64,000 bases of DNA from Ariolimax columbianus. Taxonomy: Eukaryota; Mollusca; Gastropoda; Stylommatophora; Arionidae. A model generated the notes under the pieces. The model saw only the letters and a program-made list of their open reading frames with translations, was not told the origin of the DNA and did not search any database. Shown here piece after piece: positions 52,750 to 62,119 of this stretch. Positions within the stretch are counted from its first letter, which is position 1; the number at the start of each line of letters is the position of its first letter. The translations under genes and the position numbers were made by a program. The DNA lies in contig JAVGWX010000007.1 in assembly GCA_036924085.1 (NCBI GenBank), positions 37,446,643 to 37,510,642 on the forward strand, written 5' to 3'.

Positions 52750-53004
52750 TGCAATTTCTTTTTCGCTCGCCTTATTTCTCTATTTCCCAAAGTTGTGTGC
52801 GTTGCACTATGTTTTTATTTTGCGCCTGTCGTCCCAGTGCATCCCACTTCGGCATGCATTGTAGGTAAGGGTCTGCTTCCTCCTGCATTTTCTAAGGGTT
52901 TGCTTCCCCGGGGTAAGGACCGGTGCTGTGATTGGGAAGTGAACCCAGCACCTTCAGCCTGTGAGATGTGTCACGTAACCACTAGCCCACGTCATTCCCT
53001 CATT
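52750..53004 (-). mobile_element. SINE-T1 (antisense), second insertion in the same relic
   Basis: It runs from TTTCTTTTTCGCTCGCCTTA to CACTAGCCCACGTCATTCCC. The target duplication is unclear; only ATGCAA recurs on both sides. Confidence 0.9.
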
Positions 53005-53097
53005 CATGCAAAGAAAGCATTCATTTTCACCATTGTTCAATAAATAAAAGGGTACGCAATCAGCATGTGTTGTGGTACTATTCTTTTCTCCCTCAGA

Positions 53098-53495
53098 TAG
53101 GCTTGGCTTGGCTTGGCTTGGTTTGGCTTGGCTTGGTTTGGCTTGGCTTAGCTTCGTTCATTCTCAATCTCCCCCTACCAAACACTGAAAGGACTTAAGT
53201 AGGAGAATGTAGTCCACAGAACAGAATGCGTTGTGTCGTAGTTTACAGCTTTACTGCGATATTTGCACCTTTCGGTCCAACACTTCAACAAGCATTTTAT
53301 TAGCACCGGGTTAGCATTCCCTCTTCGATCCCTTCTCCTTAGCCAGACTGCCCTGCTGCAGCCTATTATCCAGGATCACCCCGTGGAGGTGTAGAAGGGT
53401 CTTGGCAGCTCTGGTTCGCTGGCCCTGACGCTAGCAGTCAGCTATGGGTCGCTGACCACTGCAGCTCATGCGCTGCTCAGCATCTTGATCCCACT
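53098..53495 (-). mobile_element. SINE-A with long (AAGCC)n tail
   Basis: The antisense tail GGCTTGGCTTGGCTTGGTTT (53100-53155) is the longest AAGCC-type tail in the window. The body is full length to CATCTTGATCCC. Confidence 0.92.
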
Positions 53496-53759
53496 TCCTC
53501 AGATAGATACTGTGAGATTCCGCCTGTGTCCGAATAAGTTTCAAAGTTTCTTCAGTTATCTGTTTGGACAACTTTCAACAAGGGATGTTCAACTTGTGGA
53601 TATAAGACTTACCAACTTTGGGAACCATCCATATAATCCAATGTAATGCAGCTCCAAGATAAAAGAAAACAAAAAGGCAAGGATAATATACAAAAAATCC
53701 ACAAAAACACAATCCGGAGTACAAAGTGTTAGAGAAATATTTTAAGGTGAAATCTTAGC
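53496..53759. other. Unassigned sequence
   Basis: Nothing recognised. Confidence 0.4.
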
Positions 53760-53992
53760 ACAAACAATGTATCATGGGTAATGGTTAGAGAATCAACACT
53801 TAGCACAAACAATGTATCATGGGTAATGGTTAGAGAATCAACACTTAGCACAAACAATGTATCATGGGTAATGGTTAGAGAATCAACACTTAGCACAAAC
53901 AATGTATCATGGGTAATGGTTAGAGAATCAACACTTAGCACAAACAATGTATCATGGGTAATGGTTAGAGAATCAACACTTAGCACAAACAA
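53760..53992. repeat. 45-bp tandem array, 5 copies
   Basis: Five nearly identical units of ACAAACAATGTATCATGGGT plus AATGGTTAGAGAATCAACAC and TTAGC. The 45-bp length keeps both strands open; no gene is implied. Confidence 0.96.
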
Positions 53993-54362
53993 ATGAAGAA
54001 CAGTAGGTTCAAATAAAATGTGAAAATCCATCCAGGAAGAAAAGCATGTTCATATACTCTAGATCTAACTAATGTGTTATACAGCTAACATTTCCATGCT
54101 CCTATGTTAAATATTCATTTTTATCATACCTAACATTGCATTTGCCTTTTCCCTGCTACCTGGATTGCTCACCGACCTTAGCTGTATGACCTATTACAGC
54201 CACTAGATCATTTTCCTTTTCTATTTGACTAATATAGCTCGGGGTCTCACCAGGTCTAAATCTGGCACGATCTACGCCAAATCGAAGAAGTTTAGGAGCG
54301 ACCAAGTTAAGTAAGTAGTGATCTGGCAGCATCAAGCATTGTCATTGAACTATTTGTCCAGG
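53993..54362. other. Unassigned sequence
   Basis: No recognised element. Confidence 0.4.
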
Positions 54363-54367
54363 TCTGG

Positions 54368-54405
<38 letters not shown>

Positions 54406-55000
54406 GAATGCCCACAATGAGTAAGTGTATTCTTTTGTGCACCCTGAAAAGGACAGGTTGTAGTAGCTTTCCTCACATCCCGAGCATGCTGATGAAGGTG
54501 GACTGCGGTCCTCCAGGCTGTTGTGCTATGTTTGGCTTCATCTGCGTGGTGCTCACTACTACGGGGACCTCATCTATCCACATCTCGTCAGATAGGCTGT
54601 CTTGAAAGCAGCCTGCAGGGGACGGCGTGGCCTAGTGGTTAAGTGGCACGGCTCACAAGCCGAAGGTGCTGGGTTCGATCCCCATCACAGCACCGGCCGT
54701 TACCCCGGGGAAGCAAACCCTTAGAAAATGCAGGAGGAAGCAGATCCTTACATAAAATGCATGCTGAAGTCGGATGCATTGGGCCGACAGGCGCAAAATA
54801 AAAATCACAGTGCAACGCACACCCGCCTTGGGGAATAGAGAAATTAGGCGAACGCAAAAAAAAAAAAAAAAAAAGCAGCCTGCTTCCAACGAAACCTACA
54901 TGGAAGAGAGAATGTGGTCTTGGTCAGTGTAGTGACCATGATGCGTCGTCTTAATAAGTATGTTTTGCCGGACTGGACTTGCGTCTCAGTTCCCCGTCCA
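54363..55000 (-). mobile_element. Element N, split by SINE-T1
   Basis: The antisense (AAC)n tail is a clean (GTT)n at 54366-54405, followed by GAATGCCCACAATGAGTAAG and the body to GGCTGTCTTGAAAGCAGCCTGC. The SINE-T1 lies at 54617-54871. The element resumes AAGCAGCCTGCTTCCAACG with the internal repeat region (GGTCAGTGTAGTGACC; TGTTTTGCCGGACTGGAC). Confidence 0.9.
54617..54871 (+). mobile_element. SINE-T1 inserted in Element N
   Basis: Complete copy: box A GCGTGGCCTAGTGGTTAAGT, box B TGGGTTCGATCCCC, core ATGCTGAAGTCGGATGCATT and A-run tail. Exact 12-bp duplication AAAGCAGCCTGC (54605-54616 and 54872-54883). Confidence 0.95.
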
Positions 55001-55711
55001 GGTCTGGTAATTTTGCTATATCTGCCTATATTTTTTTTTTGCTAACTTAACATATGCCATTGACAGGAATGTTCTTAGTCGACCTATACTTCTACAGAGG
55101 CTGATGCCCCTGTACAGGTCCCAGCTCTGGTATAAGCTGAGTGTAGCTGGAAGAAGGATTTTCTGCTTAGCAGGCTAGGCTCGAGCAGCTTATTACTCCG
55201 CTGCGTCGGGACAAGTGTCACGGAGGGTGGTTAACAGATGTGCAACTTCTTCTTAATAGACTCAAACACTATAGCAAAATAGACCCGCAGCCTGTTAGGC
55301 GTCATCTATGCTGCTCTAAACAGACCACCTAACCACGGCCGGTGTTATGCTGTCACATAGTTAGTCGCCTCTTACGACATGCTCTCTGTGGGGCAGTGGT
55401 GCTATTCTTGCCCTTGTTATACACAAGGACTCCGGCGGACCACAGTGGAAGTTATACAAATAAACATTCAAGGTTACTCACCTGGCATTCTGCAAGAGTG
55501 TGTGCATGTACATGAATCGTGGTGGAGTCCTGGGCCCGACTGGCCCACGATGGGATGTAGTGTGGGTCAGGAAGTGGTCCATCATGACTGGATATCTGGC
55601 TGCCTTGTTCTATATGGTACATCATAGCATGTAAGGGCCTGTTAAGGATGACTTTGGTTTGAAGCTAAGAGTTTGCATTGAGGAAGAATTAATTTTTTTT
55701 AAAGATTTATT
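55001..55711. repeat. Dispersed repeat 'family D' (55221-55440) in unassigned sequence
   Basis: The 55221-55440 segment (GAGGGTGGTTAACAGATGTG; CTCTTACGACATGCTCTCTG; GTGGGGCAGTGGTGCTATTC) is the reverse complement, about 75-80% identical by eye, of 61849-62065. Flanks and function are unknown. Confidence 0.75.
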
Positions 55712-56072
55712 TTGCGTTCGTCTTATTTCTCAATTCCCCAAGACGGCGTGAGTTGCACAATGTTTTTACTTTGCGCCTGTCGCCTCAGTGCATCCGACTT
55801 CGGCATGTATTTTATGTAATGGTTTGCTTCCTCCTGTATTTTCTAAGGGGTTGCTTCCTCCTGCATTTTCTTAGGGTTTGCTTCCTCCTGCATTTTCTAA
55901 GGGTTTGCTTCCTCCTGCATTTTCTAAGGGTTTGCTTCCTCCTGCATTTTCTAAGGGTTTGCTTCCTCCTGTATTTTCTAAGGGTTTGCTTCCCCGGGGT
56001 AACGGCCGGTACTGTGATGGGGATCGAACCTAGCACCATCTGGTTGTAAGCCACTAGGCCACGCCGTTTCCC
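55712..56072 (-). mobile_element. SINE-T1 with a 27-bp internal expansion
   Basis: Antisense SINE-T1 from TTTTGCGTTCGTCTTATTTC to AGCCACTAGGCCACGCCG. At 55822-55990 about six units of GTTTGCTTCCTCCTGCATTT plus TCTAAGG replace the single consensus segment between the core and the CCCCGGGGTAACGGCCGG motif. Confidence 0.93.
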
Positions 56073-56084
56073 GATTGAGGAAGA

Positions 56085-56330
56085 ATGAATTAGAGCAACT
56101 CATTTATTCTGAGTCCTCGTCCATAACAAAGTGGCTGCAATAGCCACTCTTCGCCAATCCATATTATGTGCAGTCTTCTTGAGGGAAGATTCTCCTCTGG
56201 ATAACTCTTTCACTATTCTTCACAAAATGTTGTTGCACATTCCCACTTTTCTACGTCTGCGTGAGTTTCAAGCCAGTGCATGTCCGGTTATATTGTTATG
56301 AATTTTCATGATGGTGTGTCCCATCCATCT
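56085..56330 (-). pseudogene. LINE C-terminal relic (minus)
   Basis: The minus strand reads RWRWMGHTIMKIHNNITGHA, RRRRKVG, KKTAHNMDWRRVAIAATLLW, a decayed 'RWRWxGHxxR...WRRxxxAL' end of a non-LTR polymerase. Confidence 0.65.
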
Positions 56331-56334
56331 CCAC

Positions 56335-57185
56335 CTTTGAGTGAGAATTATTGTTTGGTATTCAAGTCAGTACTTCTGCATGGAGTAGAAACTTAGAGAA
56401 CGAGAAATGCAATATAGAGAAAACTTCAGTCGTTTGTCTGTATATATCTATGGAGGATAATGGGTACAGACTGGCAAGACACGGTGAGAAACAAAGTCGT
56501 TTGTCTGTATATATCTATGGAGGATAATGGGTACAGACTGGCAAGACACGGTGAGAAACAAAGTCGTTTGTCTGTATATATCTATGGAGGATAATGGGTA
56601 CAGACTGGCAAGACACGGCGAGAAACAAAGTCGTTTGTCTGTATATATCTATGGAGGATAATGGGTACAGACTGGCAAGACACGGTGAGAAACAAAGTCG
56701 TTTGTCTGTATATATCTATGGAGGATAATGGGTACAGACTGGCAAGACACGGCGAGAAACAAAGTCGTTTGTCTGTATATATCTATGGAGGATAATGGGT
56801 ACAGACTGGCAAGACACGGTGAGAAACAAAGTCGTTTGTCTGTATATATCTATGGAGGATAATGGGTACAGACTGGCAAGACACGGTGAGAAACAAAGAT
56901 CTTTCTATGAAAAGAGTCAACAACTACCAGTGGCGCAACAGATCAAATGTAGGAAATAGGATTGGATAGGACACGCTACGAAAGCATCATCAAATGTGGC
57001 CAGGAGGAACCCGACATCCACAGGGGAAGCGGAAGAAAAGTAGACCAAAAACACCTGAAGAAGAGACTGTAAAAACTTAGGCTCCTACATCTCAAAATGG
57101 AATGAGGCAGAAAGAGCAACTCCAGATCGAACTTGCTGGAGAAGGGTTGTCAATGACCTTTGCCCCGAAAGGAGCGACATTACAC
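56335..57185 (+). pseudogene. LINE C-terminal relic (plus) containing a 67-bp array
   Basis: Left of the array: VFKSVLLHGVET-stop-R, the YGVETW region. Right of it: VAQQIKCRK, DWIGHATKASSNVARRNPTS, KNT, RRDCKNLGSYISKWNEAERA and TPDRTCWRRVVNDLCPERSD. The array at 56427-56897 sits between, so it grew inside the old element. Confidence 0.75.
56427..56897. repeat. 67-bp tandem array, 7 copies
   Basis: The unit is AGTCGTTTGTCTGTATATAT plus CTATGGAGGATAATGGGTAC and AGACTGGCAAGACACGGTGAG. Copies differ essentially only at CGGTGAG/CGGCGAG. Confidence 0.96.
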
Positions 57186-57549
57186 ACACACACATTTATA
57201 TAAATATATACAGGGTTTGACAAAAGCGCTCGTCGGCTCGTCTGTGACGAGTAAAATTATTTTCTTGACGAGTAAACAAAATCAGTTTCAATCGTTACAA
57301 CATAACGACTCTCGCGCGATTATTAATGATATTATTACAATTGGAATAGATTGTACATAAGCTAGTTTATAATGGTGAATCTAAATAAATTCCTCTGACA
57401 GTAGTACATTTGTTCTTAAGAAGAAATAGCCGTACTGTGAAAGTAATACAATATATTTTGGTTTGGTACACATTCTCATGCAGAAATAAAACTAAGTTAG
57501 TGCCTAGTTTAAATTTGTTAACATAAATTCCTGGCTGGTGACATTTTTG
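57186..57549. other. Unassigned sequence
   Basis: AT-rich, with (CA)n at its left end. No element recognised. Confidence 0.4.
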
Positions 57550-58165
57550 ACTAAATTGTTGTTGTTGTTTGCAAATGCCCACAATGAGTAGGTTTACTCT
57601 TTTGTGCGCCCTGAAAAGGACGTTAAGTGGCGGGTTGCAGTAGCTTTCCTCACATACCGAGCATGCTGATGAAGGTGGACCAGGGTACTCCAGGTGGTTG
57701 TGCTATGCTTGGTTTAATCTGCATGTCGCTCAATACTATGGGTATTTAGACAATCTCTCATCTCGTTAGCCAGGTTGCCATGAAAACAGCCCGTTTCCAG
57801 GGAGGGCTACTAGGGGGTGAGGGTCTTGGTCAGTATATTTTGCCTGACCCTGACTAACATGTCTGATCAGTATATTTTGTCTCACCCTGACTAACATGTC
57901 TAATCAGTATATTTTGCCTGTGCCTGACTAACATGTCTAATCAGTATATTTTGCCTGTCCCTGACTAACATGTCTGATCAGTATATTTTGCCTGACCCTG
58001 ACTAACATGTCTAATCAGTATATTTTGCCTGTGCCTGACTAACATGTCTAATCAGTATATTTTACCTGTCCCTGACTAACATGTCTGATCAGTATATTTT
58101 GCCTGACTCTGACTAACATGTCTGATCAGTATATTTTGCCTGCCCAGACGTTAGTCTTTCTCCCC
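57550..58165 (-). mobile_element. Element N with an 8-unit internal array
   Basis: The antisense tail GTTGTTGTTTGCAAATGCCC leads to the body (CATACCGAGCATGCTGATGA) and the internal array at about 57820-58150, whose unit TGACTAACATGTCTGATCAG plus TATATTTTGCCTGACCC is the reverse complement of the 24923 array unit. Confidence 0.92.
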
Positions 58166-58496
58166 TTTGACTGACTGGTAAGTCACCTTAAAATTTTTCA
58201 AGCCCTGTTTATGTATAATATTTTAAAACATGAAAATACACGTTTCTGTTTGTCGGTCCCACTCAAAACTCTATAGCGATGTTAGGCACTCTACTTCTAC
58301 CATGGACTGGGACATCTACTCTTTTCCTTTGTCTTATTATTTTCATAGAATGAGGTAGCCAGTCCTGTGCTCAACCGTCCTCAGACAGCACTCACAACAT
58401 GCCTGGCAGGTTGCAGTGTTTTTAAAGCTCTTGATTCCAACACCCTAATCCAAGGGAGAAGACCCCAGCAAAGTCAAATAACATTTGGTTACTAAG
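58166..58496. other. Unassigned sequence
   Basis: A fragment ACATGCCTGGCAGG near 58400 also occurs near 26150. Nothing else recognised. Confidence 0.4.
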
Positions 58497-58975
58497 CAGG
58501 ATCAATATGCTGAGCCGTGCAAGAGCGGCAGCGGTCAGTGACCCAAAGCTGTCTGCTGGTGTCAGGGACAGAGACCCAAAGCGGACTTCTAATGTCAAGG
58601 TCAGCGACCCAAACCTGAATTTTAGTCTCACAGGCAACGACCCAGAGCTGCTCAGACCCTTCTTCCCCTCTACGTGGTAATCCTGGATAACAGGGCAGAC
58701 TGGCTAAACAGAAGTGATTGAAGCGGGAAGGCTAACTGAGTACGCAAAAATGCCATGGTGAAGTCGGATCTGTCGAATCGAAAGATGCAAATATCGCAGA
58801 CAAGCTGTCAACTACAAGACAGTGCATTCCGTTCTTTGAACTACATCCTGCTACTTAACAAAGCCATTTTCAGGGCTTTGTAAGCCATTTTCAGGGCTTT
58901 GTAAGCCATTTTCAGGGCTTTGTAAGCCATTTTCAGGGCTTGGTAGTGGGAGTTTAAGAACGAACGATGAAGAAA
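58497..58975 (+). mobile_element. SINE-A with two internal duplications
   Basis: The head region repeats (AGTGACCCAAAGCTG, AGAGACCCAAAGCGG, AGCGACCCAAACCTG at 58535-58615). Near the 3' end TAAGCCATTTTCAGGGCTTTG is present about four times (58857-58942). It ends GTTTAAGAACGAACGATGAAG. Confidence 0.9.
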
Positions 58976-59034
58976 AACAAGAAGAAATTACCTGGCATCA
59001 GACTCAAATTCTGACTGAATGAATACTAGGTTTA

Positions 59035-61314
59035 AAGCTGGAAAAGGGGAATTGTACCACAGGCATGGAAAGATGCAATACTGGTACCAGTACCAAAAAC
59101 AGGAAAGGACAAAACAGATCCAAATGGATACAGGCCCATAAGCCTACTGAGCTGTGTCGGCAAGCTGATGGAACGGATGATAAACACCAGACTGATGTGG
59201 CATCTGGAAGAAAAACGAATACTAATTCCACAGCAAGCCGGCTTTAGACAGCACAGATCCACTGAGGACCAGGTCATCCTCATAGCCCAGGAGATAGAAG
59301 ATGCCTACCAGGCACATAAACACACAGTAGCTGTTTGGGTGGATCTGGAAAAGGCATTTGACAAAGTCTGGAAGGATGGACTTAGAGTCAAGCTAAGAAG
59401 AAGTGATGTCTGTGGGAAGATGTACAAGTGGATCAACCACTACCTCAAACAAAGAACGGCCAGAGTCCAAGTACAAGGGCAGATGAGCAAAAAGGTGACA
59501 CTCGAGCAGGGAGTACCCCAAGGGGGAGTATTGTCACCCACACTCTTCCTGGTATATATAAACGATATTACAGAGAATATACCAAGAAGAGTCCATAGCT
59601 CAATGTTTGCAGACGATCTGGCTATGTGGACCTCTGAAAAGAATCTCACCATAGCAAGAAATCGGATGCAGACGGCCCTAACATCGCTGGAAGAGTGGGC
59701 GAACTCATGGCTGGTCAAAATAAACGAGGAGAAAACCACATGCACAATATTCTCGCTTTCTTTAAAACCCCAAAGTACCAAATTAAGTCTAAATGGCAAA
59801 ATCCTGCAGCCAAACGACAACCCAACCTATCTGGGAGTCACATTTGATCGGCGCATGACATGGAAAAGTCAGATTGAGAGAAACCGAATGAAAGCCAGAG
59901 AAAGAATGGCAATCATGAGGAAACTTGCTGGCACAAGCTGGGGAGCAGACGAAGGCATACTAAAGAAACTGTATACTGGAAGAGTGAGACCAGTTCTCGA
60001 GTATGGCATTGCGGCATGGACAACAGCAGCGAAGGCGAACTTCGATAAAGTTAACAAAGTTCAAAACCAAGCCATGAGAATTATAACAGGTGGCATGAAG
60101 TCAACGCCAATTGTAGAACTTGAAAAGATTACAAAACTGCAATCCATGACCGATAGAAGAGACTGCAGAGCCCAGCTGCAGTCAGAGAAACTCCGAAGAC
60201 TGACTGACCATCCAATGCACCAGAGACTAAACAATTTGGGAAATGGGAAACTAAAGCGGAGAAACTTTGCGGAAATAGCCAAAGCAAAGATGCACGAAGA
60301 CCCCATAAACGCACTAACAACACCAAAACCCATCACTACTGTACGAAAACCTACCTGGAGGCAGGATATATTTCCAGAGGTGGTAGAAAATATACCAGGT
60401 ATTGCAAACAAAAACTGCCAGACTGAAAAAGAAAGGAGAGATACTACCCTAAGCTTCATAACGAAAAGCTACCGAAGCATGTACTGGACTCATGCATACA
60501 CCGACGGTTCTGTAACAAACACTACACAGAACGGAGGGGCAGGAGCATTCCTGAACCTACCAAATGGCAGAAAAATAACACTGTCATTCGCTACTGGTAA
60601 GTACACAAGCAATTTCAGAGCGGAAGCAGAGGCACTGAGGGCGGCAGTGGAAGAAATGGTGACACACAGTGAAAATGAGAGCCATATAGTCCTGCTGACA
60701 GATGCTCTCGCCGTAGTCACAGCGCTAAAAAGCCAGAAAAACACTGAGCTTAATGACTTAAGAGCAGCACTCTGCAAACTGTGCCAGCAGTCCGCACCAA
60801 AAAGGGTAGTGGTACAGTGGGTTCCGTCACACTGCAACATCCAAGGCAACGAGGAGGCAGACAGACTGGCAAAAGAAGGTGCAAGACTACCACAAACAGA
60901 TACCAGTATGACGTACGAAGAGTCAAAACGGCTTATCAAAGCCAGATACACGACCAAATGGGAAACCGAACATACTGGTTACACCAAAAACGATGCCTAT
61001 TACCAGTTGAACCGAAGAGAGCAGGTCGTTGTCTTCAGACTTCGCACTGGCCACAACAGACTGACGTACCACCTATTCAACAAATTGAAGATAGGGTGTA
61101 CCGACGAATGCCCGTGCGGTACTGGTAAAATGACCGCTGAACATCTGCTGCAGAACTGCCCGACATACGAGGATCAGAGAGAGCAGATGTGGCCATTACC
61201 AGTGGAACTGCAAGACAAGCTCCATGGCAGTGGCGAGAGCCTCAGGATGACCGCCGCTTTTTTCGAAAAAATAATGGTTACTGTCTGACTGCGTACGAAG
61301 AAGAAGAAGAAGAA
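59035..61314 (+). mobile_element. LINE-I copy E, 2.3 kb, best preserved
   Basis: It is bounded by the exact 14-bp duplication GAATACTAGGTTTA (59021-59034 and 61315-61328) and ends CTGTCTGACTGCGTACG(AAG)n. The 3' region keeps the hairpin-forming CTTTTTTCGAAAAAA. It is truncated within the polymerase domain. Confidence 0.96.
59036..61288 (+). CDS. LINE-I polyprotein fragment: partial RT, RNase H, Cys/His tail
   Basis: The frame is open from the first element base (SWKRGIVPQAWKDAILVPVP) to a stop at 61286-61288. There is no native start because the 5' end is missing; ATG at 59168 is internal (GKLMERM). Reverse transcriptase: GYRPISLLSCVGK, QAGFRQHRSTEDQ, DLEKAFDKVW, GVPQGGVLSP and FADD at 59606-59617. 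RNase H, numbered from 59168: D446 in YTDGS, Glu at 486/488 in AEAEAL, D512 in LLTDAL, H555 in WVPSHCN and D565 in GNEEADRLA, so the catalytic set is complete. A C-terminal FRLRTGHNRL segment and Cys/His motif CPCGTGKMTAEHLLQNCP follow. RT plus RNase H without a capsid or protease places it among RNase H-bearing non-LTR clades (I/LOA/Jockey group). Without its N-terminal RT motifs and endonuclease it is not autonomous. Confidence 0.93.
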   Translation, partial: SWKRGIVPQAWKDAILVPVPKTGKDKTDPNGYRPISLLSCVGKLMERMINTRLMWHLEEKRILIPQQAGFRQHRSTEDQVILIAQEIEDAYQAHKHTVAVWVDLEKAFDKVWKDGLRVKLRRSDVCGKMYKWINHYLKQRTARVQVQGQMSKKVTLEQGVPQGGVLSPTLFLVYINDITENIPRRVHSSMFADDLAMWTSEKNLTIARNRMQTALTSLEEWANSWLVKINEEKTTCTIFSLSLKPQSTKLSLNGKILQPNDNPTYLGVTFDRRMTWKSQIERNRMKARERMAIMRKLAGTSWGADEGILKKLYTGRVRPVLEYGIAAWTTAAKANFDKVNKVQNQAMRIITGGMKSTPIVELEKITKLQSMTDRRDCRAQLQSEKLRRLTDHPMHQRLNNLGNGKLKRRNFAEIAKAKMHEDPINALTTPKPITTVRKPTWRQDIFPEVVENIPGIANKNCQTEKERRDTTLSFITKSYRSMYWTHAYTDGSVTNTTQNGGAGAFLNLPNGRKITLSFATGKYTSNFRAEAEALRAAVEEMVTHSENESHIVLLTDALAVVTALKSQKNTELNDLRAALCKLCQQSAPKRVVVQWVPSHCNIQGNEEADRLAKEGARLPQTDTSMTYEESKRLIKARYTTKWETEHTGYTKNDAYYQLNRREQVVVFRLRTGHNRLTYHLFNKLKIGCTDECPCGTGKMTAEHLLQNCPTYEDQREQMWPLPVELQDKLHGSGESLRMTAAFFEKIMVTV

Positions 61315-61485
61315 GAATACTAGGTTTATAGATTACAGATGAAGCAACACCAGCGCTAGCTATTCCTTCCCGTTGCATTGTGGGTAGGTTAATATGAGAA
61401 TATCTCAAAGGATATCTTGTCCAAGTCGTATGGAGTCCATGTGATTCAATGTGACGTACTCCTCTTCTGAGATGCGAGAATTATT

Positions 61486-61848
61486 CACATATGTCTGAAA
61501 TATACATACAAATGTCTGAAATATACATACAAATGTCTGAAATATAGACACAGATTTCAGAAATATACACACAAATGTCAGAAATATACATACATATTTC
61601 AGAAATATACACACAGATTTCAGAAATATACATACAGATGTCTGAAATATACACACAGATGTCAGAAATATACATACAGATGTCTGAAATATACACACAG
61701 ATGTCAGAAATATACGCACAGATTTCAGAAATATACACACAGATTTCAGAAATATACACACAGATTTCAGAAATATACACAGATTTCAGAAATATACACA
61801 CAGATTTCAGAAATACATACACAAATGTCTACCTGAGTGGTCTGCCGG
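61486..61848. repeat. 21-bp tandem array, about 16 copies
   Basis: The unit is GAAATATACACACAGATTTC plus A, with TGTCT/TGTCA/TTTCA variants. At seven codons per unit several frames stay open on both strands. A few related units reappear at 62480-62526, after Element N. Confidence 0.95.
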
Positions 61849-62065
61849 GGTCTTTGTGTGTGACAATGACAAACTAGAATAGCACCACTGCCCCACAGAG
61901 AGCATGTCGTAAAAGGCGGCTAACTGTGCGATATGGCATAAGACTGGCCATGAATAGGTGGTTCGTTAAGAATAGCATAGATGGCGCCTAACAGTCTGCG
62001 AGTCTACTTTACTCTAGTGTTTGAGTCTATTAAGATGGACCCACACATCGGTTAACCACCCTCCA
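61849..62065 (-). repeat. Dispersed repeat 'family D', second copy
   Basis: Antisense to 55221-55440: AGAATAGCACCACTGCCCCA, CAGAGAGCATGTCGTAAAAG, TAGATGGCGCCTAACAG, GGTTAACCACCCTCC. No coding potential is evident. Confidence 0.75.
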
Positions 62066-62119
62066 AGAAACTGGTTGTATACAGACTCTGCAGAATCTTC
62101 TAAACCAGTATAAAGATGA

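Larger units (their letters stand above)
52360..53040 (+). pseudogene. Mariner-like transposase relic split by two SINE-T1
   Basis: The frame reads RYTDGVEDMLIRIVTEDESW, VHYYQ, which is the region of the first catalytic Asp of mariner transposases (TGDETWVHHY in the family). After the first SINE it continues QHESKSAAMQ, matching the family's 'ESKxxSMQ'. After the second SINE SLIHAKKAFIF may be the next segment, less surely. Upstream decay hides the N-terminal half. Confidence 0.8.

Noticed and set aside
61481..61877. Three overlapping ~100-residue frames (SDICVYI, EIYTQIS)
   Set aside because: The 21-bp unit keeps several frames open at once.
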